Shown piece by piece: positions 23,306-30,443 of a stretch of DNA of 64,000 bases; the stretch's first letter is position 1; every line of letters starts with the position of its first letter. Where the stretch lies: assembly GCF_001613425.1 (NCBI RefSeq), contig NZ_BDCI01000036.1:186001-250000 (forward strand), in the 5' to 3' direction. The notes below the pieces were generated by a model. It ran no database searches, was not told the DNA's origin, and was given only the letters and a program-made list of their open reading frames with translations. The position numbers and the translations under genes were made by a program. Source of the DNA: Nocardia vulneris (GTDB lineage: Bacteria; Actinomycetota; Actinomycetes; Mycobacteriales; Mycobacteriaceae).

Positions 23306-24109
23306 GTGGCGCTTGCGATTGGTGTTATTTTGCCGACTTCTACGCCGGATCCGGGGCGGCCGATTCTGGGGGATGTGCGGGCGAGTGCTCGGGCGGCGGA
23401 GCGGCTGGGGCTCGAATCTGTGTGGTCTACGGATCATTTGGTGGCGAGTGCGCCGATGTTGGACAGCACGGTGGTGCTGGCGACTGCGGCGGCGGTGACC
23501 GAGCGGATCAAGGTGGGCTACAACGTGATGCTGCTGGCGTTGCGGCCGACTGCGTGGGCGGCGAAGCAGGTCGGTAGTTTGCAGCATGTTTCAGGCGATC
23601 GGTTGCTGCTGGGCGTGGGGACCGGGAATCCGGCGCACGGCGATATCGGTTGGCGCGCTGCCGGTTTCGAGTTCGCCGATCGTGGGCGGCGGACGGACGA
23701 GGCGCTGCGGGTGCTGCCCGCGTTGATCGCCGGCGAGCCCACCGCGATCAACGGTGTCGAAGCAACGCTGTCGCCCGGCGCGACTGTTCCGCCGATTCTT
23801 GTGGCAGGCAACGGGTCTCGTGCTCGCCGCCGGGCGGCGGAATTCGCGGACGGCTGGATCACGCTGCGCCCCGACGTCGCCGATCTACCCCGGGAAATAT
23901 CCGAGTTGGCCGCGCTCGCCGAAGAATTCGGCAAACCGGCACCGAAAGTCACTGTCGTGGCACCCGATCTGTCCACCGGCCTCGCCGCAGCCACCGACCA
24001 CCTCGCCGCGCACGCCGCGGCAGGCGTCCACCGTGTCATCCTCGCCCCCACCGGCCCGGATTGGCAGCGAGACTACGAATTCGCCGCGAAACTCCACGCC
24101 GCTCTGTGA
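23306..24109 (+). CDS. LLM-class (luciferase-like, F420/FMN) oxidoreductase
   Basis: A 267-aa TIM-barrel protein of the luciferase-like monooxygenase class. Features: SARAAERLGLESVWSTDHL, TAAAVTERIKVGYNVML, and the DRLLLGVGTGNP phosphate/cofactor segment. It is shorter than many members (usually 280-350). In actinobacteria such proteins often use F420, but cofactor and substrate cannot be read here. GTG at 23306 is used because the first strand (LAIGVILPTSTPD) starts at once. Not present at this place in the mycobacterial order, so it is accessory. Confidence 0.85.
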   Translation: MALAIGVILPTSTPDPGRPILGDVRASARAAERLGLESVWSTDHLVASAPMLDSTVVLATAAAVTERIKVGYNVMLLALRPTAWAAKQVGSLQHVSGDRLLLGVGTGNPAHGDIGWRAAGFEFADRGRRTDEALRVLPALIAGEPTAINGVEATLSPGATVPPILVAGNGSRARRRAAEFADGWITLRPDVADLPREISELAALAEEFGKPAPKVTVVAPDLSTGLAAATDHLAAHAAAGVHRVILAPTGPDWQRDYEFAAKLHAAL

Positions 24110-24199
24110 GGCGACGGCACCTGCCTGGCGGATGAGCTGACCCGTACCGCACCGGAATCATGGGATGGGTTGCCCTGCCGCGGATTACACTGGTGGGTG

Positions 24200-24733
24200 A
24201 TGGACCGTGGCTCGGCGGGCACGATGCCGCCAGTGAAACGACCATCGAATCGATCGATGTGGTGGCGATCGGCGGTGGTCGCGGGGGCGGCTGTGCTTGC
24301 CGTGGTGGTCGCGACCCTGGTCGGTGGTCGGTCCGGCGACGAGGCCACCGACATCGGCGCCACCACGACCACCCGCTCGCGCGACACCACACCCGTTTCC
24401 GCGGTCTGGAACATTCCGCAAGCGTTCCTGGGCAACTGGCGGGGGACAGCCGAGGACGGGCAGCGGGTGTTCGATCTCGAGGTGACCATCAAACCGGGCA
24501 AGAATTCCGAGGAACTGGTTCTCCTCACGCAGACCGAGCGCATTTCCGGCAATCGGTGCGAAACCATCGATCGCGTCATCACCGTCGACGAGACCGAGCT
24601 GACGCTGGCGGCTCGTCCGGTCGGCGGCACGGACTGCGCGGCGGTCGAAGGCGCGTCGGTCGTCCGCCTCCAGCCGGACGGATCGCTCGCGTACGCCGGC
24701 TCTGTTCGCACGGCCACTCTTTACCGGGGATAG
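24200..24733 (+). CDS. Membrane-anchored protein with lipocalin-like domain
   Basis: A 177-aa protein. An N-terminal anchor at about residues 21-41 (WWRSAVVAGAAVLAVVVATLV) is followed by a Thr/Ser-rich linker. A beta-rich domain then runs from about residue 75 (FLGNWRGTAEDGQRVFDLEV to VRLQPDGSLAYAGSV) with two cysteines that could pair. The repeated GNW/GTA and PDGSL features resemble the extracellular C-terminal modules of some Streptomyces anchored proteins. ATG 24200 is preceded by GGTGGG; the frame extends to 24170. Function unknown. Confidence 0.65.
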   Translation: MDRGSAGTMPPVKRPSNRSMWWRSAVVAGAAVLAVVVATLVGGRSGDEATDIGATTTTRSRDTTPVSAVWNIPQAFLGNWRGTAEDGQRVFDLEVTIKPGKNSEELVLLTQTERISGNRCETIDRVITVDETELTLAARPVGGTDCAAVEGASVVRLQPDGSLAYAGSVRTATLYRG

Positions 24734-24738
24734 GAAAT

Positions 24739-24978
24739 TCACGAGTAATCGCGAAAGGTCATCAGGAATCCGGCCAACGCGACCACGAGCAACGCGAGAT
24801 ACGCGACCACCCGCAGCGCGACCCACGGCAGGTCGGCCACCCAGAGCCCGCTGATCATGGCCGCGAGCATCATCACCATGCCGTAGAACGGCGTCCGCTG
24901 CGGATGATCGCCCATGTGCCGGGCATACCCGGCGAGGCGCGACCACACCCCTTGACGGGAGAACGTGGTGCACATCAC
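24739..24978 (-). CDS. Small membrane protein
   Basis: A 79-aa protein with two hydrophobic segments at residues about 30-48 (PFYGMVMMLAAMISGLWVAD) and 54-72, ending FLMTFRDYS. It converges on the anchored protein (5 bp apart) and diverges from the 25016 gene. No family recognised. Confidence 0.5.
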   Translation of the reverse strand: MMCTTFSRQGVWSRLAGYARHMGDHPQRTPFYGMVMMLAAMISGLWVADLPWVALRVVAYLALLVVALAGFLMTFRDYS

Positions 24979-25015
24979 GGTCTAAGCGCCGTGCCGTTCG
25001 GGAAAGGGGGGTGTC

Positions 25016-25276
25016 TTGTCTACATCCGAGGCGCTGATCCGGCGCTCGACGGCTCGATGGGACGGACTCTTGGAATCCGAATACTTCACCTATCTCCCGG
25101 CGGCGGTTGTGAATGCGGACGGGAGCTTGGTCAATCAATTGAACGACACGGCGCTGCGCAGGCTGGCTCGGACCGCGGCAGGGCTGTCGGTGGAGGCTCA
25201 GCAGTATCTGACGATGCTCGCGAACCAGCTCCGCGACAGCGAGGGGCTGCCGGGGCTGGACGTCATCGACGGGTGA
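25016..25276 (+). CDS. Small protein of unknown function
   Basis: An 86-aa, soluble, helix-rich protein (TALRRLARTAAGLSVEAQQY and LTMLANQLRDSEG). The start is TTG at 25016 with AAAGGGGGG upstream at good spacing. There is no recognised domain and no signal or TM segment. Confidence 0.5.
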   Translation: MSTSEALIRRSTARWDGLLESEYFTYLPAAVVNADGSLVNQLNDTALRRLARTAAGLSVEAQQYLTMLANQLRDSEGLPGLDVIDG

Positions 25277-25311
25277 GTTGTACAGGCGCGACGGGCATTC
25301 GACGCGAACGC

Positions 25312-25521
25312 TCAGCGTTCGTTGCTGCCGGAATCGCCGTCGCGATGCTGGCGGGAGAGCCGCCAGAGGAATTCCGGATCGTCGTCCGGGCCCATGATGC
25401 GTTTACGCGGTGAACGCGCGGGAGCGCTCGGAGTCGACCCGGCGGACTTCTCCGGGCCGAACGCTTTCCAGCACAACACCGCGACTGCCACGACCGCGAT
25501 GAGTGCCAACAGGTACGTCAC
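25312..25521 (-). CDS. Small single-TM protein
   Basis: A 69-aa protein with an N-terminal TM helix (TYLLALIAVVAVAVLCWKAF) and a basic then acidic cytoplasmic tail (RSPRKRIMGPDDDPEFLWRL). GTG 25521 has AGGAGG 7 nt upstream. Homologous tiny proteins sit next to bldC in related genomes as I recall, but the function is not known. Confidence 0.6.
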   Translation of the reverse strand: MTYLLALIAVVAVAVLCWKAFGPEKSAGSTPSAPARSPRKRIMGPDDDPEFLWRLSRQHRDGDSGSNER

Positions 25522-25639
25522 GTCGCTCACCTCCTGTTTACGAGGGTAGTCCCGCGCGTAGCTCCCGCACACCGCAGACGTGAAATCGTCTGCCCCGGGT
25601 GGGCGCGGGCCCCGGCACGATGGGCCCGCGCAGCCCGAG

Positions 25640-25849
25640 TCAGCGCGAGGTCGCCTCGGTGGTGAGCGACTTGAGCAGCTGCATCACTTCTGATTCACGG
25701 AACCGGCGATGCCCGCCCGGTGTGCGCAACGACCCGAGTCGACCGGCATGCGCCCAGCGCGTAACCGTCTTCGGATCGACGTGGAACATGGCAGCAACCT
25801 GCCCTGGTGTCAGCAGGGTGTCCTGGCCGCCGACGGTGATCGCACTCAT
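25640..25849 (-). CDS. bldC: BldC family transcriptional regulator
   Basis: A 69-aa MerR-type DNA-binding protein consisting of a single winged helix-turn-helix: LLTPGQVAAMFHVDPKTVTR, WAHAGRLGSLRTPGGHRRFR. This matches Streptomyces BldC over nearly the whole length. BldC binds direct repeats cooperatively and times the onset of development in Streptomyces. In Nocardia, which forms branching and aerial hyphae, a role in morphology or a global role is plausible but inferred. GAGAGGTTTGCT precedes the ATG at 25849. The longer open frame upstream is not needed. Confidence 0.92.
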   Translation of the reverse strand: MSAITVGGQDTLLTPGQVAAMFHVDPKTVTRWAHAGRLGSLRTPGGHRRFRESEVMQLLKSLTTEATSR

Positions 25850-26032
25850 AGCAAACCTCTCCGTTCTCGACAGTTCCCTCATCAGATGGCGACATCGTTG
25901 CACTGAAACCCCTAGGTACTCGAACCACCTACTGTTGGTAAAGGGGAAGTAATAGACAAAACGGATACGCGTTCGACCTCGGCGCGAGGCGCGGCCCGAG
26001 GGCGGGCAACAGCTTCGCATAGGCTGATCGAC

Positions 26033-26389
26033 GTGAGTGACGCAACTCCACCGGATGGTGCTCCAGGACAGCAAACCGCTGGCGCGGGTCGTCGGCTCGC
26101 CCGCAACCTCGGCCTGTACACGCTGGCCCGGCTGGCGCTGGTCGTGGTGATCACGGTGCTGATCGTGCTGGTGGCCCAGCTGGTGTCGGTGGACATCCCG
26201 CTGGTCGTCGCCGCGCTGTTCGCCCTGATCATCGCGATGCCGCTGTCGCTGCTGCTGTTCAAGCGGCTGCGCGTGCGGGTGAACGAGGACATCGCCGTGG
26301 TGGACGAGCGTCGCCGCCACGACAAAGCCCAGTTGCGGGCCCGGCTGCGCGGGGAGGCGCCCGAGGACGGGCCGGGAGCCGCCTCGTGA
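26033..26389 (+). CDS. DUF4229-type two-TM membrane protein
   Basis: A 118-aa protein: polar N-terminus, then two adjacent TM helices at about residues 27-75 (LYTLARLALVVVITVLIVLV; VAALFALIIAMPLSLLLF), and a charged tail (VDERRRHDKAQLRARLRGEA). The layout is that of DUF4229 proteins of actinobacteria. GTG 26033 follows a TAGGCT box by 7 nt, consistent with a leaderless start. It overlaps the next gene by 4 bp (GTGA). Confidence 0.75.
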   Translation: MSDATPPDGAPGQQTAGAGRRLARNLGLYTLARLALVVVITVLIVLVAQLVSVDIPLVVAALFALIIAMPLSLLLFKRLRVRVNEDIAVVDERRRHDKAQLRARLRGEAPEDGPGAAS

Positions 26390-27471
26390 AGGCCTGCGAT
26401 CGCAGCACGCCGCGCGACTGGGTCGACAACGCGGTCCGGTTGATCGATGCCGACGCGCAGCGCAGCGCCGATACGCACCTGCTCCGCTATCCGCTGCCCG
26501 CGGAGTGGAACGTGCAGCTGTACCTGAAAGACGAATCCACGCACATCACCGGCAGTCTCAAGCATCGCCTGGCGCGCTCGCTGTTCCTGTACGCGATCTG
26601 CAACGGCTGGGTGCACGAGGGCACCACGGTGGTGGAGGCGTCGTCGGGTTCGACCGCGGTGAGCGAGGCGTATTTCGCGAAGCTGCTCGGCCTCGATTTC
26701 GTCGCGGTGATGCCGGCGAGCACCTCGCCGCAGAAGATCGCGTTGATCGAAGCACAAGGCGGCCGTTGCCATTTCGTGCAGCGCCCGCCGGACATGTACA
26801 CCGAGGCGGCCCGGCTGGCCGCCGAATGCGGTGGCCACTACATGGATCAGTTCACCCATGCCGAGCGCGCCACCGACTGGCGGGGCAACAACAACATCGC
26901 CGAATCCATTTTCCAGCAAATGGCTTTGGAGTCGCATCCGGTGCCGGACTGGGTGGTGGTCGGTGCGGGCACCGGCGGCACCAGCGCGACCATCGGGCGC
27001 TACATCCGATACCGCAGGCACGCAACGAAATTGGCGGTCGTCGACCCGGAGAACTCCGCGTTCTACGGTGGCTACGAGACCGGTGACGCGGGCTACGAGA
27101 CCGGAATGTCTTCGCGCATCGAGGGAATCGGCCGGCCGCGGGTGGAGCCCTCGTTCGTCGGTCAGGTGGTGGACCGGATGATCGAGGTGCCCGACGCGGG
27201 TTCGATCGCGGCCGCCCGCTACGCCAGCCGGGTGCTCGGTCGCCGCGTCGGCGGCTCGACCGGCACCAATCTGTGGGGCGTGTTCGCGATCATCGCCGAG
27301 ATGCTCGCCGCGGGCCGCGGCGGCAGCGTGGTCACCCTGCTGTGTGACGGCGGAGATCGTTATGCCGGAACGTATTTCGATGACGGGTGGGTCGAATCGC
27401 AGGGCTTGAGCCTGGCCGAGCCGACCGCGATTCTGGACAAGTTCACCGCCACCGGCACCTGGGCGGGCTGA
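26386..27471 (+). CDS. Cysteine synthase-like PLP enzyme (Cds1-type cysteine desulfhydrase candidate)
   Basis: A 361-aa fold-type II PLP enzyme. The PLP lysine is in HITGSLKHRLARSLF, the substrate loop in VEASSGSTAVSEAYFAKL, and the phosphate-binding glycine loop in VVGAGTGGTSATIGRY. VLGRRVGGSTGTNLWG near the C-terminus is typical of the group. The whole looks like M. tuberculosis Rv3684 (Cds1), reported as an L-cysteine desulfhydrase that yields sulfide and pyruvate; plain O-acetylserine sulfhydrylase activity is the alternative. GTG at 26386 overlaps the DUF4229 gene by 4 bp. A perfect terminator follows. Confidence 0.85.
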   Translation: MKACDRSTPRDWVDNAVRLIDADAQRSADTHLLRYPLPAEWNVQLYLKDESTHITGSLKHRLARSLFLYAICNGWVHEGTTVVEASSGSTAVSEAYFAKLLGLDFVAVMPASTSPQKIALIEAQGGRCHFVQRPPDMYTEAARLAAECGGHYMDQFTHAERATDWRGNNNIAESIFQQMALESHPVPDWVVVGAGTGGTSATIGRYIRYRRHATKLAVVDPENSAFYGGYETGDAGYETGMSSRIEGIGRPRVEPSFVGQVVDRMIEVPDAGSIAAARYASRVLGRRVGGSTGTNLWGVFAIIAEMLAAGRGGSVVTLLCDGGDRYAGTYFDDGWVESQGLSLAEPTAILDKFTATGTWAG

Positions 27472-27485
27472 GCGCCGACACTGCG

Positions 27486-27522
27486 AGGCCACCTGTGCGC
27501 GGACACCGTGCACAGGTGGCCT
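27486..27522 (+). terminator. Terminator after the cysteine desulfhydrase-like gene
   Basis: A 13-bp perfect stem, AGGCCACCTGTGC (27486-27498) with GCACAGGTGGCCT (27510-27522), an 11-nt loop, followed by TTGTC. Confidence 0.85.
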
Positions 27523-27570
27523 TTGTCGTTCCGAACGAAGGGCGGGTCGTTCCGCTGTCGGCGAACCGTC

Positions 27571-27615
27571 GTCAATTTTTGTTGACATCGCCCGGCATCG
27601 TCAATCAAAATTGAC
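27571..27615 (+). promoter_or_regulatory. Promoter of the HTH/Clp-N module embedded in two 16-bp operators
   Basis: Two dyads of the form GTCAA-N6-TTGAC lie at 27571-27586 (GTCAATTTTTGTTGAC) and 27600-27615 (GTCAATCAAAATTGAC), 29 bp apart. The right half of the first supplies a perfect -35 box TTGACA (27582-27587). The second contains CAAAAT (27606-27611) at -10 spacing, 7 nt before the ATG at 27619. Binding of both sites would cover the whole promoter, and the transcript would be leaderless. The HTH protein encoded next is the obvious candidate binder. Confidence 0.7.
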
Positions 27616-27618
27616 GAC

Positions 27619-27840
27619 ATGACAGAAGCAACCACTCTGGCGGCCGCCGCGGGCAGCCCCGACCCCAAGGTCGGGTTGCGTGCGGTGCTCGCGCTGCGAC
27701 GGCTGCTCGAACGGCTGGAAGCGATCCAGGTGACCAACGCCCGCGCACAGGGCTGGTCCTGGCAGGCGATCGCGGAGGCGCTCGAGGTCAGCAAGCAGGC
27801 AGTCCATCAGAAGCACAATCGGAGAGGCAGGAACCGCTGA
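27619..27840 (+). CDS. Small HTH DNA-binding protein of the Clp-N module
   Basis: A 73-aa protein. An N-terminal helix pair (PKVGLRAVLALRRLLERLEA) is followed by a sigma-4/Fis-type helix-turn-helix, GWSWQAIAEALEVSKQAVHQ, and a basic end (KHNRRGRNR). Its own promoter is bracketed by two palindromes, so autorepression is likely. The stop and the next start share one base (TGATG), so translation is coupled to the Clp-N gene. Similar HTH plus Clp-N pairs exist in actinobacteria, but I know of no established function. Confidence 0.8.
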   Translation: MTEATTLAAAAGSPDPKVGLRAVLALRRLLERLEAIQVTNARAQGWSWQAIAEALEVSKQAVHQKHNRRGRNR

Positions 27841-28415
27841 TGTTCGAACGGTTCAGCAGATCGGCACGGATGGCCATCGTCGTCGCCCAGGAAGACGCGC
27901 GGGAATTGCGTTCGCCCACCATCGAGGTGGAGCACGTGCTGCTCGGACTGCTGTCGCAGGGTGAAGCGGAGCTGCGCGGCGTGCTGGCCGCGTCCGGTCT
28001 CACCCACGCCGGCGTCACGCAGGCACTGGCCGACAACGGCAAGAGCGCGCCGCTGGGCGCGGACGACGCCGAGGCGCTGCGCTCGATCGGCATCGACCTC
28101 GACGCCGTCCGGGAATCACTGGAGGCGAACTTCGGCTCCGACGCGCTGGAGCGCGCGGTCCCCGAGGAACGCCGCGGCCCGTTCGGCCGCGGCCGGAACT
28201 TCGGGCACATCCCGTTCACCAAAGACGCGAAGAAGGTGCTCGAACTCTCGCTACGGGAAGCGCTGGCCCGCAAGGACAAGTCCATCGAATCCGGACATGT
28301 GCTGCTCGGCATCCTGCGCGCCCCCAACCCGACCACCGAGCGGCTGCTCGGCGGCTCCGGCCCGATCGACGAGCTGCGATCCAAGGTGCACACGCTGCTC
28401 GATCGCGCCGCCTAG
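27840..28415 (+). CDS. Stand-alone Clp N-domain protein
   Basis: A 191-aa protein made of two Clp_N repeats (about residues 1-75 and 110-188): FERFSRSARMAIVVAQEDAR, then SPTIEVEHVLLGLLSQGEAE, and later FTKDAKKVLELSLREALARK with SIESGHVLLGILRAPNPTTE. There is no AAA+ domain, so it cannot act as an unfoldase itself. It resembles ClpC N-domains and small adaptors such as ClpC-associated proteins, and could bind substrates or pArg-like signals for ClpC1. It is cotranslated with the HTH regulator. What it senses or delivers is unknown. Confidence 0.85.
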   Translation: MFERFSRSARMAIVVAQEDARELRSPTIEVEHVLLGLLSQGEAELRGVLAASGLTHAGVTQALADNGKSAPLGADDAEALRSIGIDLDAVRESLEANFGSDALERAVPEERRGPFGRGRNFGHIPFTKDAKKVLELSLREALARKDKSIESGHVLLGILRAPNPTTERLLGGSGPIDELRSKVHTLLDRAA

Positions 28416-28551
28416 CGAGTGGACATGGGTAGACCGAACGCGAACGCGGACACGGTCACCGAGCGCCGCGCGGCCGCTCCGCCCGCCCGCGCCGACCAGC
28501 CACCAGCCCGGAATTCGCGTTTCGAGTCGACACATGTCCACCTCGCCGTCT

Positions 28552-28557
28552 TAGCAT
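28552..28557 (+). promoter_or_regulatory. -10 box of a probable leaderless promoter
   Basis: TAGCAT ends 6 nt before the ATG at 28564, with no ribosome-binding sequence. Confidence 0.45.
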
Positions 28558-28563
28558 GGGCGC

Positions 28564-28947
28564 ATGCAGCTTCTGATTCGGTTGATCATCAACGCGGTGG
28601 CGATCTGGCTGGCCGCCGCCTGGGTCGACAAAATCGATATCGTCAGCCCGGCCGAGAACGGCAACGGCGGCAAGATCATCGTGCTGATCGCCGTCGCCCT
28701 GGTCTTCACGGTGGTGAACGCGCTGGTCAAGCCGATCGTGAAGCTGCTGTCACTGCCGCTGGTGATCGTCACGCTGGGCCTGTTCCTGCTGGTGATCAAT
28801 GCGCTCATGCTGTGGCTGACCGCGAAGATCACCGAGACCACCGACTACGGTCTGCGGGTCGACGGGTTCTGGGCGGCCGTGATCGGCGGCATCATCGTCT
28901 CGCTGGTGAACTGGGTGCTCGGCATCCTGGTTCCCGACAACGACTGA
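28564..28947 (+). CDS. Four-TM protein of the phage holin superfamily IV type (DUF/PF04020-like)
   Basis: A 127-aa protein with four TM helices: QLLIRLIINAVAIWLAAAWV, IIVLIAVALVFTVVNALVKP, LPLVIVTLGLFLLVINALML and VIGGIIVSLVNWVLGILV. The conserved NALVKP and the NALMLWLTAKI segment are typical of this small family, found chromosomally in most bacteria. The holin name comes from topology only; no phage genes are near. Convergent with menA over a shared terminator. Confidence 0.85.
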   Translation: MQLLIRLIINAVAIWLAAAWVDKIDIVSPAENGNGGKIIVLIAVALVFTVVNALVKPIVKLLSLPLVIVTLGLFLLVINALMLWLTAKITETTDYGLRVDGFWAAVIGGIIVSLVNWVLGILVPDND

Positions 28948-28952
28948 ACCCG

Positions 28953-29002
28953 GCGCCTCGCCACGCGTACGCGGATCGGATCCGGGTACGCGGGCGGGGC
29001 GC
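28953..29002. terminator. Bidirectional terminator between the four-TM gene and menA
   Basis: A long, nearly perfect inverted repeat of about 24-bp arms centred at 28977/28978 (inner arms CGCGTACGCGGATC and GGATCCGGGTACGCG, outer GCGCC and GGCGC) fills the space between the two convergent stop codons. Confidence 0.75.
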
Positions 29003-29006
29003 GGTA

Positions 29007-29876
29007 TCAGGCGAAACCGAGCGCCAGCGCCGTCAGGATCGACCAGGCGAGCATCGCCAGGCCGGAATCCCGCAGCGCCGGAATGAGTTCCAGCCCACCC
29101 TTCCCGGCGCGGACCGGGGCGTTGGCGCGTACCGCGAGCGGGATGGCGAGCAGGCCGACCAGCGCGAACGGCGTGCGTGCCAGTAGCGCCAGCGTGCCGG
29201 CGAACGGCACGGCCAGCAGGGCGAGCTGCAACGTCCTGGTCCGGGGATCGCCGAGTTTGACTGCGAGCGTGACCTTCCCGGATTGCGAGTCGGTCGGGAT
29301 ATCGCGCAGGTTGTTCGCGACGAGCACCGCGCTGGAGAACGCGCCGACCGAGACCGCGAGCACCACACCCGCCCAGTCGATCCGCTCCGCCTGCACGAAT
29401 TCGGTGCCGAGCACGCCGACCAGGCCGAAGAACACGAACACCGCGATCTCGCCGAATCCGCTGTACCCGTAGGGCTTACTGCCGCCGGTGTAGAACCAGG
29501 CGCCGGCCAGGCAGGCCGCGCCGATCAGCAGCAACCACCAGGCCGTGGTCGCGGCCAGGATCAGTCCGAGCACCGCGGCGAGGGCCAGACTGAGCATTGC
29601 GGCATTGCGCACCGCGGCGGCGGAGGCCAGTTTCTGGCCGACCAGCCGGACCGGGCCGACCCGGACGTCGTCGGTGCCGCGGATACCGTCGGAGTAGTCG
29701 TTGGCGAAATTGACGCCGATGATCAGGGCCAGCGAGACCAGCAGCGCGAGAACGGCTTTCCACCACACCGCGCCGTCGAGCGAGGCGGCGGCGCCGGTGC
29801 CGGCCAGCACCGGGGCGATTGCGTTCGGCAGGGTGCGTGGACGCGCGCCCTCGATCCATTGCGCTGCAGTAGCCAT
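29007..29876 (-). CDS. menA: 1,4-dihydroxy-2-naphthoate polyprenyltransferase
   Basis: A 289-aa UbiA-superfamily membrane enzyme with about eight TM helices that joins the polyprenyl chain to DHNA to give demethylmenaquinone. The prenyl-diphosphate/Mg motifs are visible: NFANDYSDGIRGTD and, in the second half, NNLRDIPTDSQSGK. PRTLPNAIAPVLAGT near the N-terminus is typical. A TATGCT box (29883-29888 on the opposite strand) ends 6 nt before the ATG, so the gene is probably leaderless. Works with GrcC1 (chain) and MenG (methylation), also in this window. Confidence 0.95.
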   Translation of the reverse strand: MATAAQWIEGARPRTLPNAIAPVLAGTGAAASLDGAVWWKAVLALLVSLALIIGVNFANDYSDGIRGTDDVRVGPVRLVGQKLASAAAVRNAAMLSLALAAVLGLILAATTAWWLLLIGAACLAGAWFYTGGSKPYGYSGFGEIAVFVFFGLVGVLGTEFVQAERIDWAGVVLAVSVGAFSSAVLVANNLRDIPTDSQSGKVTLAVKLGDPRTRTLQLALLAVPFAGTLALLARTPFALVGLLAIPLAVRANAPVRAGKGGLELIPALRDSGLAMLAWSILTALALGFA

Positions 29877-29931
29877 TCCCGCAGCATAGTGTCGCGGTCG
29901 CGCGGTGGCCGTGCGCAGGCGCGCGCGGCGC

Positions 29932-30399
29932 CTACTGTCCGTTGCCCTCGGCGACCGCCTTCAACCGGGCGAGGCCCTTCTCGAAATCCTTGCCGACGAA
30001 CTTGTCGGTCGGCAGGATCTTCGAGAGCACCTTCATCAGGCCCTGCTGCTGCCCGCTCATCCGCCAGACCACCTCGGTGGCGCCGGATTCGGTCGGGTTC
30101 AGCTCGAACAGGACCTGGTTGGTGGCCTGCCACGGCTTCTCGAAGTCCAGCCGGATCGCGATCTCGCGCTCGGCGCTCGCGACGATCTCCATCCGACCCG
30201 CACCGGCCTTGCGGTTGCCGGTCCAGGCGTACTTGGCGCCGACGCCGGATTCCGCGCCCGTGTAGGTGCGCTGCAACTGCGGATCGAGGTCCTCCCACGG
30301 GGACCACTTGGTCCACTCCCGCAGGTCGTCGATCAGCCCGTGAATACGCGACGGCTCGGCCGAGATGACGGCCTGCCGGACCACTTCGAACTCAGCCAT
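29932..30399 (-). CDS. SRPBCC (START-like) family protein
   Basis: A 155-aa protein with the helix-grip fold pattern: FEVVRQAVISAEPSRIHGLI, DLREWTKWSPWEDLDPQL, ATEVVWRMSGQQQGLMKVLS, and a long C-terminal helix (VGKDFEKGLARLKAVAE). Members bind hydrophobic ligands; the ligand here is unknown. ATG 30399 is preceded by a TACGCT box 6 nt away, again a leaderless pattern. The longer frame to 30471 runs into the SARP gene's upstream region and is not used. Divergent from the SARP regulator. Confidence 0.85.
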   Translation of the reverse strand: MAEFEVVRQAVISAEPSRIHGLIDDLREWTKWSPWEDLDPQLQRTYTGAESGVGAKYAWTGNRKAGAGRMEIVASAEREIAIRLDFEKPWQATNQVLFELNPTESGATEVVWRMSGQQQGLMKVLSKILPTDKFVGKDFEKGLARLKAVAEGNGQ

Positions 30400-30443
30400 G
30401 CGCACAGCGTAGGGGACCGACCATAGGGAACGAGGGAAAAACC

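Noticed and set aside
28564..28947. Prophage holin
   Set aside because: The family name only reflects four-TM topology; there are no lysis, capsid or integrase genes nearby.
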